Assembly: GCA_964404215.1 (NCBI GenBank)
Contig: CAYOJF010000001.1
Span: 43,029 to 107,028, forward strand
DNA length: 64,000 bases
Direction of reading: 5' to 3'
Source: Aureispira sp964404215
Lineage (GTDB): Bacteria > Bacteroidota > Bacteroidia > Chitinophagales > Saprospiraceae
Both the position numbers and the translations under genes were made by a program. Positions 35,674-43,829 of the stretch are shown piece by piece. Numbering within the stretch: the first letter of the stretch is position 1; each line of letters opens with the position of its first letter. Below the pieces are notes generated by a model. It ran no database searches and was not told the DNA's origin. It was given only the letters and a program-made list of their open reading frames with translations.

Positions 35674-37218
35674 GTGTCTTTACTCAAAAAACTAGCAGGT
35701 GAAACGGCTCTTTATGGTCTCAGTTCTATTTTGGGACGAGTATTGACATTTGTATTTTTGACTCCATTTTTGACCCGTGTATTTGCCAACGATCAAGCAC
35801 AGATTGGTATTCAATCTGATTTGTATGCATGGACAGCTTTCTTGATGGTAATTTTTACTTATCGGATGGAAACCGCTTTCTTTCGATTTGGTAGTGACAA
35901 AAAAGAACGAGCTACGGCTTACAAGACTGCCAAAACAGCATTGGTGGTCTCTAGTGTGGCACTAACTACATTGTTGGTGGTATTGGCTCAGCCAATAGCC
36001 AATTGGTTGGAATACCCTCAACATAGTAGCTATGTCATTTGGTTTGCTTTAATTTTGGGTTTTGATGCCCTGTGTGCAGTACCATTTGCTTTCTTGCGAT
36101 TAGAAGGCAAAGCCCTGCGATTTGCTGTCATCAAACTGTCCAATCTTTTTATTCATTTAGGATTTGTCTTATTTTTTTTGAAAGTAATGCCTGTTTATTT
36201 CCCCAACTGGTATGATGGAGGGATGGGAATTGGTTATGTATTTATAGCAAATTTAGTGGCTAGTGGAGCGACCTTACTTTTGTTATTACCCACCTATTGG
36301 AGCCATCCTAAGGAGACTGAAACTCTAGACGACAGGATATTAATGGCTCCACCTATATTTGACAAAGGGTTACTTCAAAAAATGTTTTGGTATGCTCTAC
36401 CATTAGTTTTTGCAGGTTTTGCAGGGATTATTAATGAAGTATTAGACCGTATTTTACTCAAAAATATGCTAGAAGGCGATGTAGATTATCGCTTGGCTCA
36501 GTTAGGTATATATGGATCTTGTTACAAGATAGCGATCATGATGAATCTGTTCACACAAGCTTTCAATTATGCAGCAGAACCTTTCTTTTTTAGAAATGCT
36601 AAAAAAGAATATGCCAATAAACTTTATGGACAAATAGCCCTTTTGTTTGCTTTGGTGGGGTGTTTAGGCTTTTTGGGGGTGATGCTATTTATGGATATAG
36701 CACAGTATTTTGTAGCGGCCAGTTATAGAGAAGGATTAGTGATAGTTCCTGTTTTGTTATTGGCCAATTTATGTCTAGGGTTATACTACAATATTGCGAT
36801 TTGGTACAAATTGAGTAACCAGACTAAATATGGGGCTTATATTGCGGTTACAGGAGCACTTATCACTATTGGTGCCAATTTTGTTCTAATTCCATTGATG
36901 CCTCAGTTTGGCTATCCTGGTTATTTGGGATCGGCTTGGGCTACTCTTTTTTGCTATACCACAATGCTTTTGTTAGCTTATGTATTGGGGCAAAAGCATT
37001 ATCCTATTGATTACCCAGTAGGAAAAATAGCAGGGTATATTTTGACAGCTGTCCTTTTTTATCTTTTGTATGCCTTCTTACTGAAGTCTTATGTGAGAGC
37101 GGAGAGTATAGGAAGTTATGCTTTGAGCTTAGTGGTATTCTTAGCTTACATAGTCTGTATTTGGATAAAAGATGGTCAAAATATCAAGAATATCATTCAA
37201 AAGTCGCCTGTAGATTGA
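35674..37218 (+). CDS. Polysaccharide/lipid-linked oligosaccharide flippase (Wzx-like, MATE-fold)
   Basis: 514 residues from a GTG at 35674, giving MSLLKKLAGETALYGLSSIL, the usual N-terminus of this family in Bacteroidota; an upstream TTG at 35620 is less likely. About fourteen hydrophobic helices with family segments LPLVFAGFAGIINEVLDRILLKN and GIYGSCYKIAIMMNLFTQAFNYAAEPFFF. Such proteins flip lipid-linked sugars across the inner membrane for O-antigen or exopolysaccharide. No polysaccharide cluster is adjacent, so the glycan is unknown. Confidence 0.9.
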   Translation: MSLLKKLAGETALYGLSSILGRVLTFVFLTPFLTRVFANDQAQIGIQSDLYAWTAFLMVIFTYRMETAFFRFGSDKKERATAYKTAKTALVVSSVALTTLLVVLAQPIANWLEYPQHSSYVIWFALILGFDALCAVPFAFLRLEGKALRFAVIKLSNLFIHLGFVLFFLKVMPVYFPNWYDGGMGIGYVFIANLVASGATLLLLLPTYWSHPKETETLDDRILMAPPIFDKGLLQKMFWYALPLVFAGFAGIINEVLDRILLKNMLEGDVDYRLAQLGIYGSCYKIAIMMNLFTQAFNYAAEPFFFRNAKKEYANKLYGQIALLFALVGCLGFLGVMLFMDIAQYFVAASYREGLVIVPVLLLANLCLGLYYNIAIWYKLSNQTKYGAYIAVTGALITIGANFVLIPLMPQFGYPGYLGSAWATLFCYTTMLLLAYVLGQKHYPIDYPVGKIAGYILTAVLFYLLYAFLLKSYVRAESIGSYALSLVVFLAYIVCIWIKDGQNIKNIIQKSPVD

Positions 37219-37249
37219 TTGAGCAGATAAAAAGTCGTATTTTTGAGAT

Positions 37250-37651
37250 ATGCGAGGTCTGATTTCTATATTATTGATTTTCATTGTTGGTGTACAAACA
37301 GTATATCAAGGACTCGTGTATACCTATTATTTGATAGATAAAGATTTTATTGCGACCAATCTTTGTGAAAATAAAGCAGTGTCTAACTCTACCTGTGCAG
37401 GTAAATGTCACCTTCGGAATCTGATGCAAGGTGGAGAACAGATAGAAAATACTACGGAGCAAAAAATCCCAGTAGAGCAATTTTTAGATTTGAAATTGCC
37501 AATAGTCTTTTTAGAACATATAGACTTTTCGTTAACCTCTTTGTGGCAAACTAATCTCCCTTCTTTAGAAAGAGGAGAATCACTAGATTGGTATCGTTTC
37601 AGGTATCTCTACCAAGCCATATTTGAATGGTTGGATCCTCCCAAATTTTAG
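37250..37651 (+). CDS. Small membrane-anchored cysteine-containing protein
   Basis: 133 residues. One N-terminal hydrophobic helix (about 5-27), then a motif LCENKAVSNSTCAGKCHL with three cysteines and a histidine (residues about 43-60), which looks like a metal or redox site. A conserved-looking C-terminal ending WLDPPKF follows. Similar small proteins with this pattern occur widely in Bacteroidota without an assigned function. It precedes an outer-membrane barrel protein and a His-rich lipoprotein; a shared role in metal handling is inference only. Confidence 0.65.
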   Translation: MRGLISILLIFIVGVQTVYQGLVYTYYLIDKDFIATNLCENKAVSNSTCAGKCHLRNLMQGGEQIENTTEQKIPVEQFLDLKLPIVFLEHIDFSLTSLWQTNLPSLERGESLDWYRFRYLYQAIFEWLDPPKF

Positions 37652-37747
37652 TAAAATAGGAAAGAAAGAACCCTTGAGACAGTGAAGTTGTTTAAAAAAT
37701 ACTCCAAGGGGACTTTATCTACTTCAAATTTATACTAAAACTTACCA

Positions 37748-38683
37748 ATGAAATCAAATATTATTTTATTGCTGTGGCTCATAGTGTCAACCATAGCAGC
37801 TACCTCTGAGGTAGCTATAGCCTGTGATGGAGGATGTCCTGTAGTGGTCAATTATGCTAGTGGACTTTTTCCAAATTATCAAAAAAACTTTATAGGTTTA
37901 AGAGCTCGATTCAATTCCTTTAGCAGTGCGGAAGGGCATACAGACTTAAACATCAGTGGAGAAACTACAGAAAATTTATATGCGATTGACCTGCAAGCAA
38001 GGTATTATCCACATAGAAGGGTACAGCTAATGACTTTCGTTCCTTTGCAGTATAATCACATGACCGTAGGCAACACACAGCAGTCATTAATGGGAATTGG
38101 AGATGTTGCTTTATTGGGTTTTTACAATGTGTACAATTCTAATTTTTTGGATAGTAGTAAGACTACACATGTCAAACACAACTTATTACTTGGTGGAGGA
38201 ATCAAAGCCCCAACAGGAGCTTTCAATGCAAAGGATGAGCAAGATGTTTTATTATCGCCTACTTTTCAGATGGGAACAGGTGCATGGAGTTTTATCATGT
38301 CAGGTGTGTACTCTTGGCGGCACGAAAAGTGGGGATTCAATGCAAATGCAACCTATCAAATCAATTTAGCAAACCCTAATGGATATCAAATGGGTAATCA
38401 GTTGAGTGGGCGATTGACAGGATTTGGTGTATTTGAGCTCAAAAAATGGACAATAGTGCCGCAAATAGGAGTGCAGGCGGAGAATACAGCCAACAATTTC
38501 AATAATGAATTCAGAAGAATTTACTCTGGTGGTAGTCAATTGTTATCAATAGTAGGGCTGGATTTTTATTACAAAAAGCTACAAATTGGCTTGAGCTATG
38601 AACAGCCATTATGGCAAGAAATAGCAGGGGGACAGATGCATAATCATGCTCGATTTGCCTTGAATCTTAATTATTTGTTCTAA
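37748..38683 (+). CDS. Probable outer-membrane beta-barrel protein
   Basis: 311 residues. Signal peptide (about 1-25, ending in AIACDGG). The mature protein has about twelve amphipathic strands ending in aromatic residues (YPHRRVQLMTFVPLQYNH, HNLLLGGGIKAPTGAF, FALNLNYLF), with a terminal Phe typical of outer-membrane barrels. The GIKAPTGAFNAKDE motif resembles the phenol-degradation-type and other transporter-like outer-membrane families. Two cysteines near the start of the mature region (CDGGCP) may form a site. Part of a three-gene operon. Confidence 0.72.
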   Translation: MKSNIILLLWLIVSTIAATSEVAIACDGGCPVVVNYASGLFPNYQKNFIGLRARFNSFSSAEGHTDLNISGETTENLYAIDLQARYYPHRRVQLMTFVPLQYNHMTVGNTQQSLMGIGDVALLGFYNVYNSNFLDSSKTTHVKHNLLLGGGIKAPTGAFNAKDEQDVLLSPTFQMGTGAWSFIMSGVYSWRHEKWGFNANATYQINLANPNGYQMGNQLSGRLTGFGVFELKKWTIVPQIGVQAENTANNFNNEFRRIYSGGSQLLSIVGLDFYYKKLQIGLSYEQPLWQEIAGGQMHNHARFALNLNYLF

Positions 38684-38693
38684 AAATAAAATA

Positions 38694-39089
38694 ATGAAAA
38701 ATATAGTTATAACAATAGTAATGGGTGTCTTTCTGGTAGGATTAATGAGCTGCGAAAGAGATCGAGATGAACCAAAATTGAGTGAACCAACTGCTCATAT
38801 TCATACCCCTATGGATGGAGGAACTTATCAGGCAGGGGATACAATTCCTATTCAGATACATTTTGAGGATGCTGATGAGCTGCATGAGTTTTCGGTCAAG
38901 GTTCGCAACCAAACAACTAATATAGAGGAATTCTCAAGAGATGGGCATTCACACAATAATTTTTATGAGGCCAACACTTTTGTGATTTTATCACCAACTA
39001 CGACTACCAATTTTGAATTGGAAGCAATGGTTTCGAATCATAATGGATTAATGACTACAGAAACAATTAGCTTTGCTGTTGTGCCTTAG
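38694..39089 (+). CDS. His-containing lipoprotein, beta-sandwich
   Basis: 131 residues. Signal and lipobox: MKNIVITIVMGVFLVGLMSC. Mature part: TAHIHTPMDGGTYQAGDTIPIQIHFED followed by FSVKVRNQTTNIEEF and DGHSHNN, so histidines cluster near both ends (HIH, HSHNN). The fold looks like an Ig-like/DUF4625-type beta-sandwich. It may bind a metal. Starts 10 bp after the outer-membrane protein and is closed by the terminator at 39123-39159. Confidence 0.7.
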   Translation: MKNIVITIVMGVFLVGLMSCERDRDEPKLSEPTAHIHTPMDGGTYQAGDTIPIQIHFEDADELHEFSVKVRNQTTNIEEFSRDGHSHNNFYEANTFVILSPTTTTNFELEAMVSNHNGLMTTETISFAVVP

Positions 39090-39122
39090 TATACGATATT
39101 TGTCAAAATATTCCCAAAAAGT

Positions 39123-39159
39123 AAAAGCTTAGCAGATTCTTTGTCTGTTAAGCTTTTTT
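39123..39159 (+). terminator. Intrinsic terminator after the three-gene envelope operon
   Basis: AAAAGCTTAGCAGA (39123-39136) pairs with TCTGTTAAGCTTTT (39144-39157) with one G-T wobble and a seven-base loop, ending in a T-run. Downstream, the next 220 bp hold no gene. Confidence 0.88.
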
Positions 39160-39383
39160 CTTTTATCTACAAAAGTCGGAATTAATTTTATCTAAGAGAC
39201 GTCAATATCGGGGTAAGATAGGACTTATATTTTCTAAAAATAACGTGTCTCAACAACTTTATACTACAAATCTAAGCTATCTCAGGGTACTATTTTTATC
39301 AACTTTCTGAAATGCACATTTTTGCGGTTGAAATGTATGTTTTACTTGTTGAACGGTTTTTTATGGTTTTTCAAGTCGCCTCT

Positions 39384-40310
39384 TTATCGCATATCGTGAA
39401 TGGTAAGTTCTCTTCCTAGTTCAGGAGTGATACTTTGGAACAGAGCAGATTGACTTAATAGTTGATAGCTTTCAGTTAGACTGGAAATAGGTATGTGTAT
39501 AGAGGTATGTATTTGGTCAAAGAAAGTATGTGTTTGAATGATATTGTGCTGTTCCAAAAAAGAAGGAATTCCTGACAGTTGAGTACTTTTGTAGGCAACC
39601 ACCCAATTACCAAAATAGGCATGAGGGGTATGATTAATCAAGTAGGCTTGACCTAGATAAACACCTTCTGTAGAATCTATTATTTGATGGATGGAGTCCA
39701 TGGATCTATTGCCTAAGACATAGAAAAGAATATTTGGATGTATTTCTTGTTGGAGATAGTTTTCTAAAGCTATTTTTGAAGGGTGTTTAGGGGGAATTTG
39801 GAGGGCAATATGAGAAGTAATATAGTAGGCAAGTGTGTCTTTTGTAGTCAATAGATTACGATCTAATATAATTGGTTTAGAATGGTCAATTTGATAAGGG
39901 GCAAACTGAGGAGCGAATTTCTGAGAGATCCCATTGATAAAAATAAGAGTAGTATCCCTGACCGCTAAATTGGGTAGAAGAATAGGAAAATGGGATATTG
40001 CAAGATCTCTTCTATTACTAACTTTATAGTATAATTTAAGCTCTAGAGTGCATTTTTTGTATCGTATATTTATGGCAAAGTCACAGGTGAATAATGCGTT
40101 GATATCTAGATAATGATAGCCATCTTTGTAGGAATAGTTTTCTATGGTGGTAGGATCGCCTTTAGGAGGAATAAAATGGTGTTTTGATAATCGACCAATG
40201 GACGCTCCAGAGCCATCTTGTAGTTTAAACTTATATTGTGCCCAACAGTCAGTTTGTGCTGTGCTTACAACAGCATTTATGAGCAAGAATAAAAATAATA
40301 ATTTGTTCAT
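39384..40310 (-). CDS. Exported protein of unknown function at end of the polyamine-like run
   Basis: 308 residues from the ATG at 40310, preceded by a purine-rich AGAAAAGAG; the longer frame from 40355 adds 15 residues before the signal peptide and is less likely. MNKLLFLFLLINAVVSTAQ is a signal peptide. The mature part is mixed alpha/beta with two cysteines near its start (DCW, TCDFA); segments HPNILFYVLGNRSMDSIHQIIDS and QAYLINHTPHAYFGNWVVAYKS are noticeable but not a known motif. It follows the FAD oxidoreductase by 50 bp, on the same strand. Confidence 0.65.
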   Translation of the reverse strand: MNKLLFLFLLINAVVSTAQTDCWAQYKFKLQDGSGASIGRLSKHHFIPPKGDPTTIENYSYKDGYHYLDINALFTCDFAINIRYKKCTLELKLYYKVSNRRDLAISHFPILLPNLAVRDTTLIFINGISQKFAPQFAPYQIDHSKPIILDRNLLTTKDTLAYYITSHIALQIPPKHPSKIALENYLQQEIHPNILFYVLGNRSMDSIHQIIDSTEGVYLGQAYLINHTPHAYFGNWVVAYKSTQLSGIPSFLEQHNIIQTHTFFDQIHTSIHIPISSLTESYQLLSQSALFQSITPELGRELTIHDMR

Positions 40311-40360
40311 CTCTTTTCTAATAAGAGATGCCATAGGAGTATGTTTTGGTGTCAAAGTTG

Positions 40361-41902
40361 TTAACCTTTTGTCATTTTCTGTTGTAGTATTTTAGCGGCT
40401 TGGAGTCCCGAATCCGCTGCTTCAAAAAACAAAGGTAAACGCCCTCCATCTACTCCTGCAAAGGCAATTCCTGTTATGGCAGCTTCTTTATTGAAATCTC
40501 GGAGCAAGTAATTGGGGGCAGGGATAGGCATCGCATGCCCCATTACTTTTAGGTAGACTTTTTCTATTTGAGGCGTAATGGACTTGCCAAATACTTCTTC
40601 AATATATTCTATGGTTTGAGCGACTAGAGTAGGAGCTGTTTGGTCTATTTTGAGCAATGCCTTTCGGTCACTTGGTTTAAGACAATAGTAGGCGGTTAGT
40701 GTTCTTCTTTCATTAGTCAATGTATTGAATTGCGAAGCTGAATCAACAAATCCCATGAAGTTACTATCACCTGATAAGTACTCATTCTGCCAAAAAACTT
40801 TCTCTGTCGTTTTGGTATTCAGAATAATATTCATGGCGACCCAAGGAGCATATTCAATTGACTGAAAAGCTGGATAAGCAGCAGGATAGATGTATTTGAG
40901 GGTATGTTTATGAGCGGCATAAACTATTTTAGTAGTATTGATCTTTATTTGCTGTTGTTGCTTAATATCTACGACCATGACTTCAAATCCTGTAGCTGTT
41001 TTATTGATTTGACGAACCAAATGATTGTTTTTTAAGCGTTGTTGTGGAATTTTGCTGATAAATTTTTGAGCAAAATAAGCATTACCTTCGGGAGGAGAAA
41101 AGAGTTCAGGGTTGCCATCAAAATAGGGACGACAGGTATAATAGTGTATGCCAGCTAAAGCAGATACTTCTTTAGCAGTCCCTCCCCAGTCATCTAGCAT
41201 CGCATAGTCAATTGCTTGCATAAAATGAGGATCTGGTTGGAGCTTGTCCATCAGAAAATGGTAAAAAGTCATCTCATTGAGATAGTGATAAGCAGGATCA
41301 ATACTCCAAGTTGGCATGGGCATATGCCCAATGAATGGACGGAGTAATGCCTCAAATCGCTCTTTTGTTTTACCTTCTGGTAGGACATCGGCTCGTTTTT
41401 GTCCTTTATCAAAACTAATACTTTCTCTTGTTGGGTCAATCAGAAAGTGTCGATCTACGAATGTCCAGGTTTGTTTGGCGGTATCAAAATCAATGATATT
41501 GAGATCGAATAATACTTGTAGTAACTCTTTGCCATAGTAAGCAGGATAAGCAAGATCATAATGTGCTCCTTGTGCAAAGTGTTGATCTTTGTGATAATTA
41601 GAAGAAGAGCTCCCCCCCAAACGTTCCGATAGTTCACATAATAAGAAATCTTCCTCTCGTAATTGATAAGCAGCAGAGAGCCCTGCAATACCACCACCTA
41701 CAATCAAGTATTCGGTCGTCAATTCGTTTCCGATTGGGTAGCTTTTGCTCTCCCAAAGTAAATGTCCAACTCCAGCATCAGACAATATTTCAATATCAAA
41801 ATCTGCTTTTTGATGATAACTATTCATCCAATCATTAAGTGACTTAATCAAGACTGGACTTAGGGCAAGTGCCCCTAGCTTTATAAAATTTCTTCTTTTC
41901 AT
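40361..41902 (-). CDS. FAD-dependent amine-oxidase-like oxidoreductase with Tat-type signal
   Basis: 513 residues. The N-terminus MKRRNFIKLGALAL resembles a Tat signal (RRNFIK), so the folded flavoprotein is probably exported. The Rossmann FAD site is YLIVGGGIAGLSAAYQL at about 65-81, followed by CELSERLGGSSSSNYH (the GG pattern of amine oxidases). FAD-binding residues near the C-terminus: ITGIAFAGVDGGRLPLFFEAADSG. The fold and motifs match the NAD(P)/FAD amine-oxidase superfamily (polyamine, phytoene or monoamine oxidases). Overlaps the upstream membrane-protein gene by four bases (ATGA). Substrate by context: polyamine-like compound, inference. Confidence 0.85.
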   Translation of the reverse strand: MKRRNFIKLGALALSPVLIKSLNDWMNSYHQKADFDIEILSDAGVGHLLWESKSYPIGNELTTEYLIVGGGIAGLSAAYQLREEDFLLCELSERLGGSSSSNYHKDQHFAQGAHYDLAYPAYYGKELLQVLFDLNIIDFDTAKQTWTFVDRHFLIDPTRESISFDKGQKRADVLPEGKTKERFEALLRPFIGHMPMPTWSIDPAYHYLNEMTFYHFLMDKLQPDPHFMQAIDYAMLDDWGGTAKEVSALAGIHYYTCRPYFDGNPELFSPPEGNAYFAQKFISKIPQQRLKNNHLVRQINKTATGFEVMVVDIKQQQQIKINTTKIVYAAHKHTLKYIYPAAYPAFQSIEYAPWVAMNIILNTKTTEKVFWQNEYLSGDSNFMGFVDSASQFNTLTNERRTLTAYYCLKPSDRKALLKIDQTAPTLVAQTIEYIEEVFGKSITPQIEKVYLKVMGHAMPIPAPNYLLRDFNKEAAITGIAFAGVDGGRLPLFFEAADSGLQAAKILQQKMTKG

Positions 41903-42981
41903 GCTTTGGATTGAAATACCTGTTTGACAAAAGGGTTTTTAGCATTGGATTTCCAAATAAAACCATCAATAATATAGTGCGTCATTTGAGGTAGTGTCAA
42001 TATCCCAATCGCAATGGCTAGAGAAAGAGGCTGTTGTAAAATATCATTGGTGTAGGGCAAAATAGCTCCAAAAAAATCAGGACGGTCGCCATATACAAGC
42101 CTATCCCACCAGTATTCTTCTATCCAAGCCAACAAAAATACGATCGGAAGGACTATACAAGCAATTTTGATAAAGGAATATTTTCGACGGTTTTTGATTT
42201 CTTCTTTTTTTGTATTGTAATAAATAATCAGAGCCAAATAAGGAATGCCATGAGCCACTACATTGGTGACGGTAAAGGCAAGATCAGAGTTGAAATAAAT
42301 AATACCTCCGTACCAATTGACTGCTGTGGTGCCTACCCAGAGTAGTTTACCCCACTGGAGATTAGTACTTTTTTGGATTTCTTCTATTAGCCAAGCGACT
42401 AAAACCACCCAGTAAAGTAAATTGGTGATACCAAACAAAATAGCACTGCTACTAGCGGGTATAAGGATGAATTGGTCTAAGGCAATAAAATCATCTGGTG
42501 CAAACCAAGTAAACTGTATGTCTTGTGTACAATGCCAATAAAAGATAGGGTAAATAGTCGCAAAATAGATGATAAACTTATCGCCTAATCGCTTTTTGAC
42601 TCCCCAGTCTTTTGCTTTGCTTTTATACAGTGCTAGGAAACCATATTGTTGTTTGATGAAATGAAAAACGGCTAAATAAGCTAATGCTCTCCAAAACAAG
42701 GGGACCGAATACCAAGCTAATCCCATGACAGCAAAAAAACTAAAGATGGGAGCTATAATCAGTAATAGGCGATGGCTTCGAAATTCTTGTTTATCCAAAT
42801 AGGTTCTGAAAATCGTACTCCAAACGTGTCCTACATCAATTCCTAATACAAAAAGTACCCACACCCAAATAGGAATATCTGCTTGCAGTATACTTTCTGG
42901 AAGTAACAATAAGACAACCCAGCAAACCCAGACGGGAAGATAGAGGGTTAATAGATCCATTTTTTTAGAAAATAGCCACAT
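41899..42981 (-). CDS. Multi-pass membrane protein with histidines in or near its hydrophobic segments
   Basis: 360 residues from the ATG at 42981; a TTG at 42990 would add three. Around eight hydrophobic segments. Histidines recur in or next to them at H52 (DVGHVWSTIFRTYLD), H107 (VFHFIKQQYGF), H150 (FYWH), H244 (VVAHGIPYLALI) and H335 (PQMTHYIIDGFIWK), with nearby Asp/Glu, a pattern that could bind heme or metal. I do not recognise a named family. Codon overlap with the FAD oxidoreductase (ATGA) and 9-bp gap to the M50-like gene indicate one operon. Confidence 0.75.
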   Translation of the reverse strand: MWLFSKKMDLLTLYLPVWVCWVVLLLLPESILQADIPIWVWVLFVLGIDVGHVWSTIFRTYLDKQEFRSHRLLLIIAPIFSFFAVMGLAWYSVPLFWRALAYLAVFHFIKQQYGFLALYKSKAKDWGVKKRLGDKFIIYFATIYPIFYWHCTQDIQFTWFAPDDFIALDQFILIPASSSAILFGITNLLYWVVLVAWLIEEIQKSTNLQWGKLLWVGTTAVNWYGGIIYFNSDLAFTVTNVVAHGIPYLALIIYYNTKKEEIKNRRKYSFIKIACIVLPIVFLLAWIEEYWWDRLVYGDRPDFFGAILPYTNDILQQPLSLAIAIGILTLPQMTHYIIDGFIWKSNAKNPFVKQVFQSKA

Positions 42982-42990
42982 AACAAACAA

Positions 42991-43818
42991 TTATGTAATA
43001 AGATGATAAACGACCCAACTGATGAAAAGAAGGGAGAGGAATGTTGTAATAACTCCTCCAATCAGTTCGTATCTTTCGGGTGTTTTTTTTCTTGATATGG
43101 ATTCGTAGAGTATGCTAGCAAATAAATAGCCATTCATGCCTGGTAGTGGTAATAGATTGGCTATACCCATCGCAATTCCTGTGTATCCCATCAATTTGAA
43201 AAAATAAGGTAGGGTACATTCTATTGTCCAGAGATTAATATCTCCATTGATAAATCTAAAGAAGTGTTCGTAAAAAGGAGTACTTGCCATAATTGCACAG
43301 AAACCTAAATAGAAGAGCCCAGTACAAATAGTAGCAGTAATTAAGAAAGCGAGGATACTCGACAAAGGATGTTTGAGGTTTTGTTGAAAATACCCAACAA
43401 AACCCCAAAAAACTAAAAGGGTTGTTAGTAGAACTAAAAAGCCCCATCCGCTCTGCAAACCTAATGTAGGATAGGCTAATCCATAAAATAATATTCCTAA
43501 AAAAAGACTGGAAAAGGGAGCTAGTAGAATGATGATGGCTCTTTTAAGAAAAGAAAGACTTAAAAAATGATGTGGCTTAACTATATCTCCTTCTTCCAAT
43601 AACATTCCTGTTATTTTGACATAGCCACCTGTAGGAAACCACCCCAAGCCGTATTCGGTTCCATTGATATTTGTCCTAAATAAACTAATCCCTGCATCTA
43701 TCCAAATATAGAATTTTTCTACCCCGATTCCCCACAACTTGCAGGGGATAAGCATGCATAGGTTATAGATGACAATATAAATGGTGACAACTATTAACAG
43801 CAACAACAGTATAGACAT
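42991..43818 (-). CDS. M50/RseP-like membrane protein lacking the zinc site (probable pseudoprotease)
   Basis: 275 residues from the ATG at 43818; a TTG at 43848 would extend it into the end of the synthase gene. GIGVEKFYIWIDAGISLF and EYGLGWFPTGGYVKITGM (about 54-72) are the segments that follow HExxH in site-2 proteases of this phylum, and NLLPLPGMNGY (221-231) is the LDG region. But the residues at 18-22 are YNLCM where HELGH is expected, and Asp in the LDG motif is Asn (MNG, 228-230). The PDZ domain is absent. So it is structurally S2P-like but should not cut peptides. It lies 11 bp after the spermidine-synthase-like gene. Confidence 0.8.
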   Translation of the reverse strand: MSILLLLLIVVTIYIVIYNLCMLIPCKLWGIGVEKFYIWIDAGISLFRTNINGTEYGLGWFPTGGYVKITGMLLEEGDIVKPHHFLSLSFLKRAIIILLAPFSSLFLGILFYGLAYPTLGLQSGWGFLVLLTTLLVFWGFVGYFQQNLKHPLSSILAFLITATICTGLFYLGFCAIMASTPFYEHFFRFINGDINLWTIECTLPYFFKLMGYTGIAMGIANLLPLPGMNGYLFASILYESISRKKTPERYELIGGVITTFLSLLFISWVVYHLIT

Positions 43819-43829
43819 GATAATAACAG

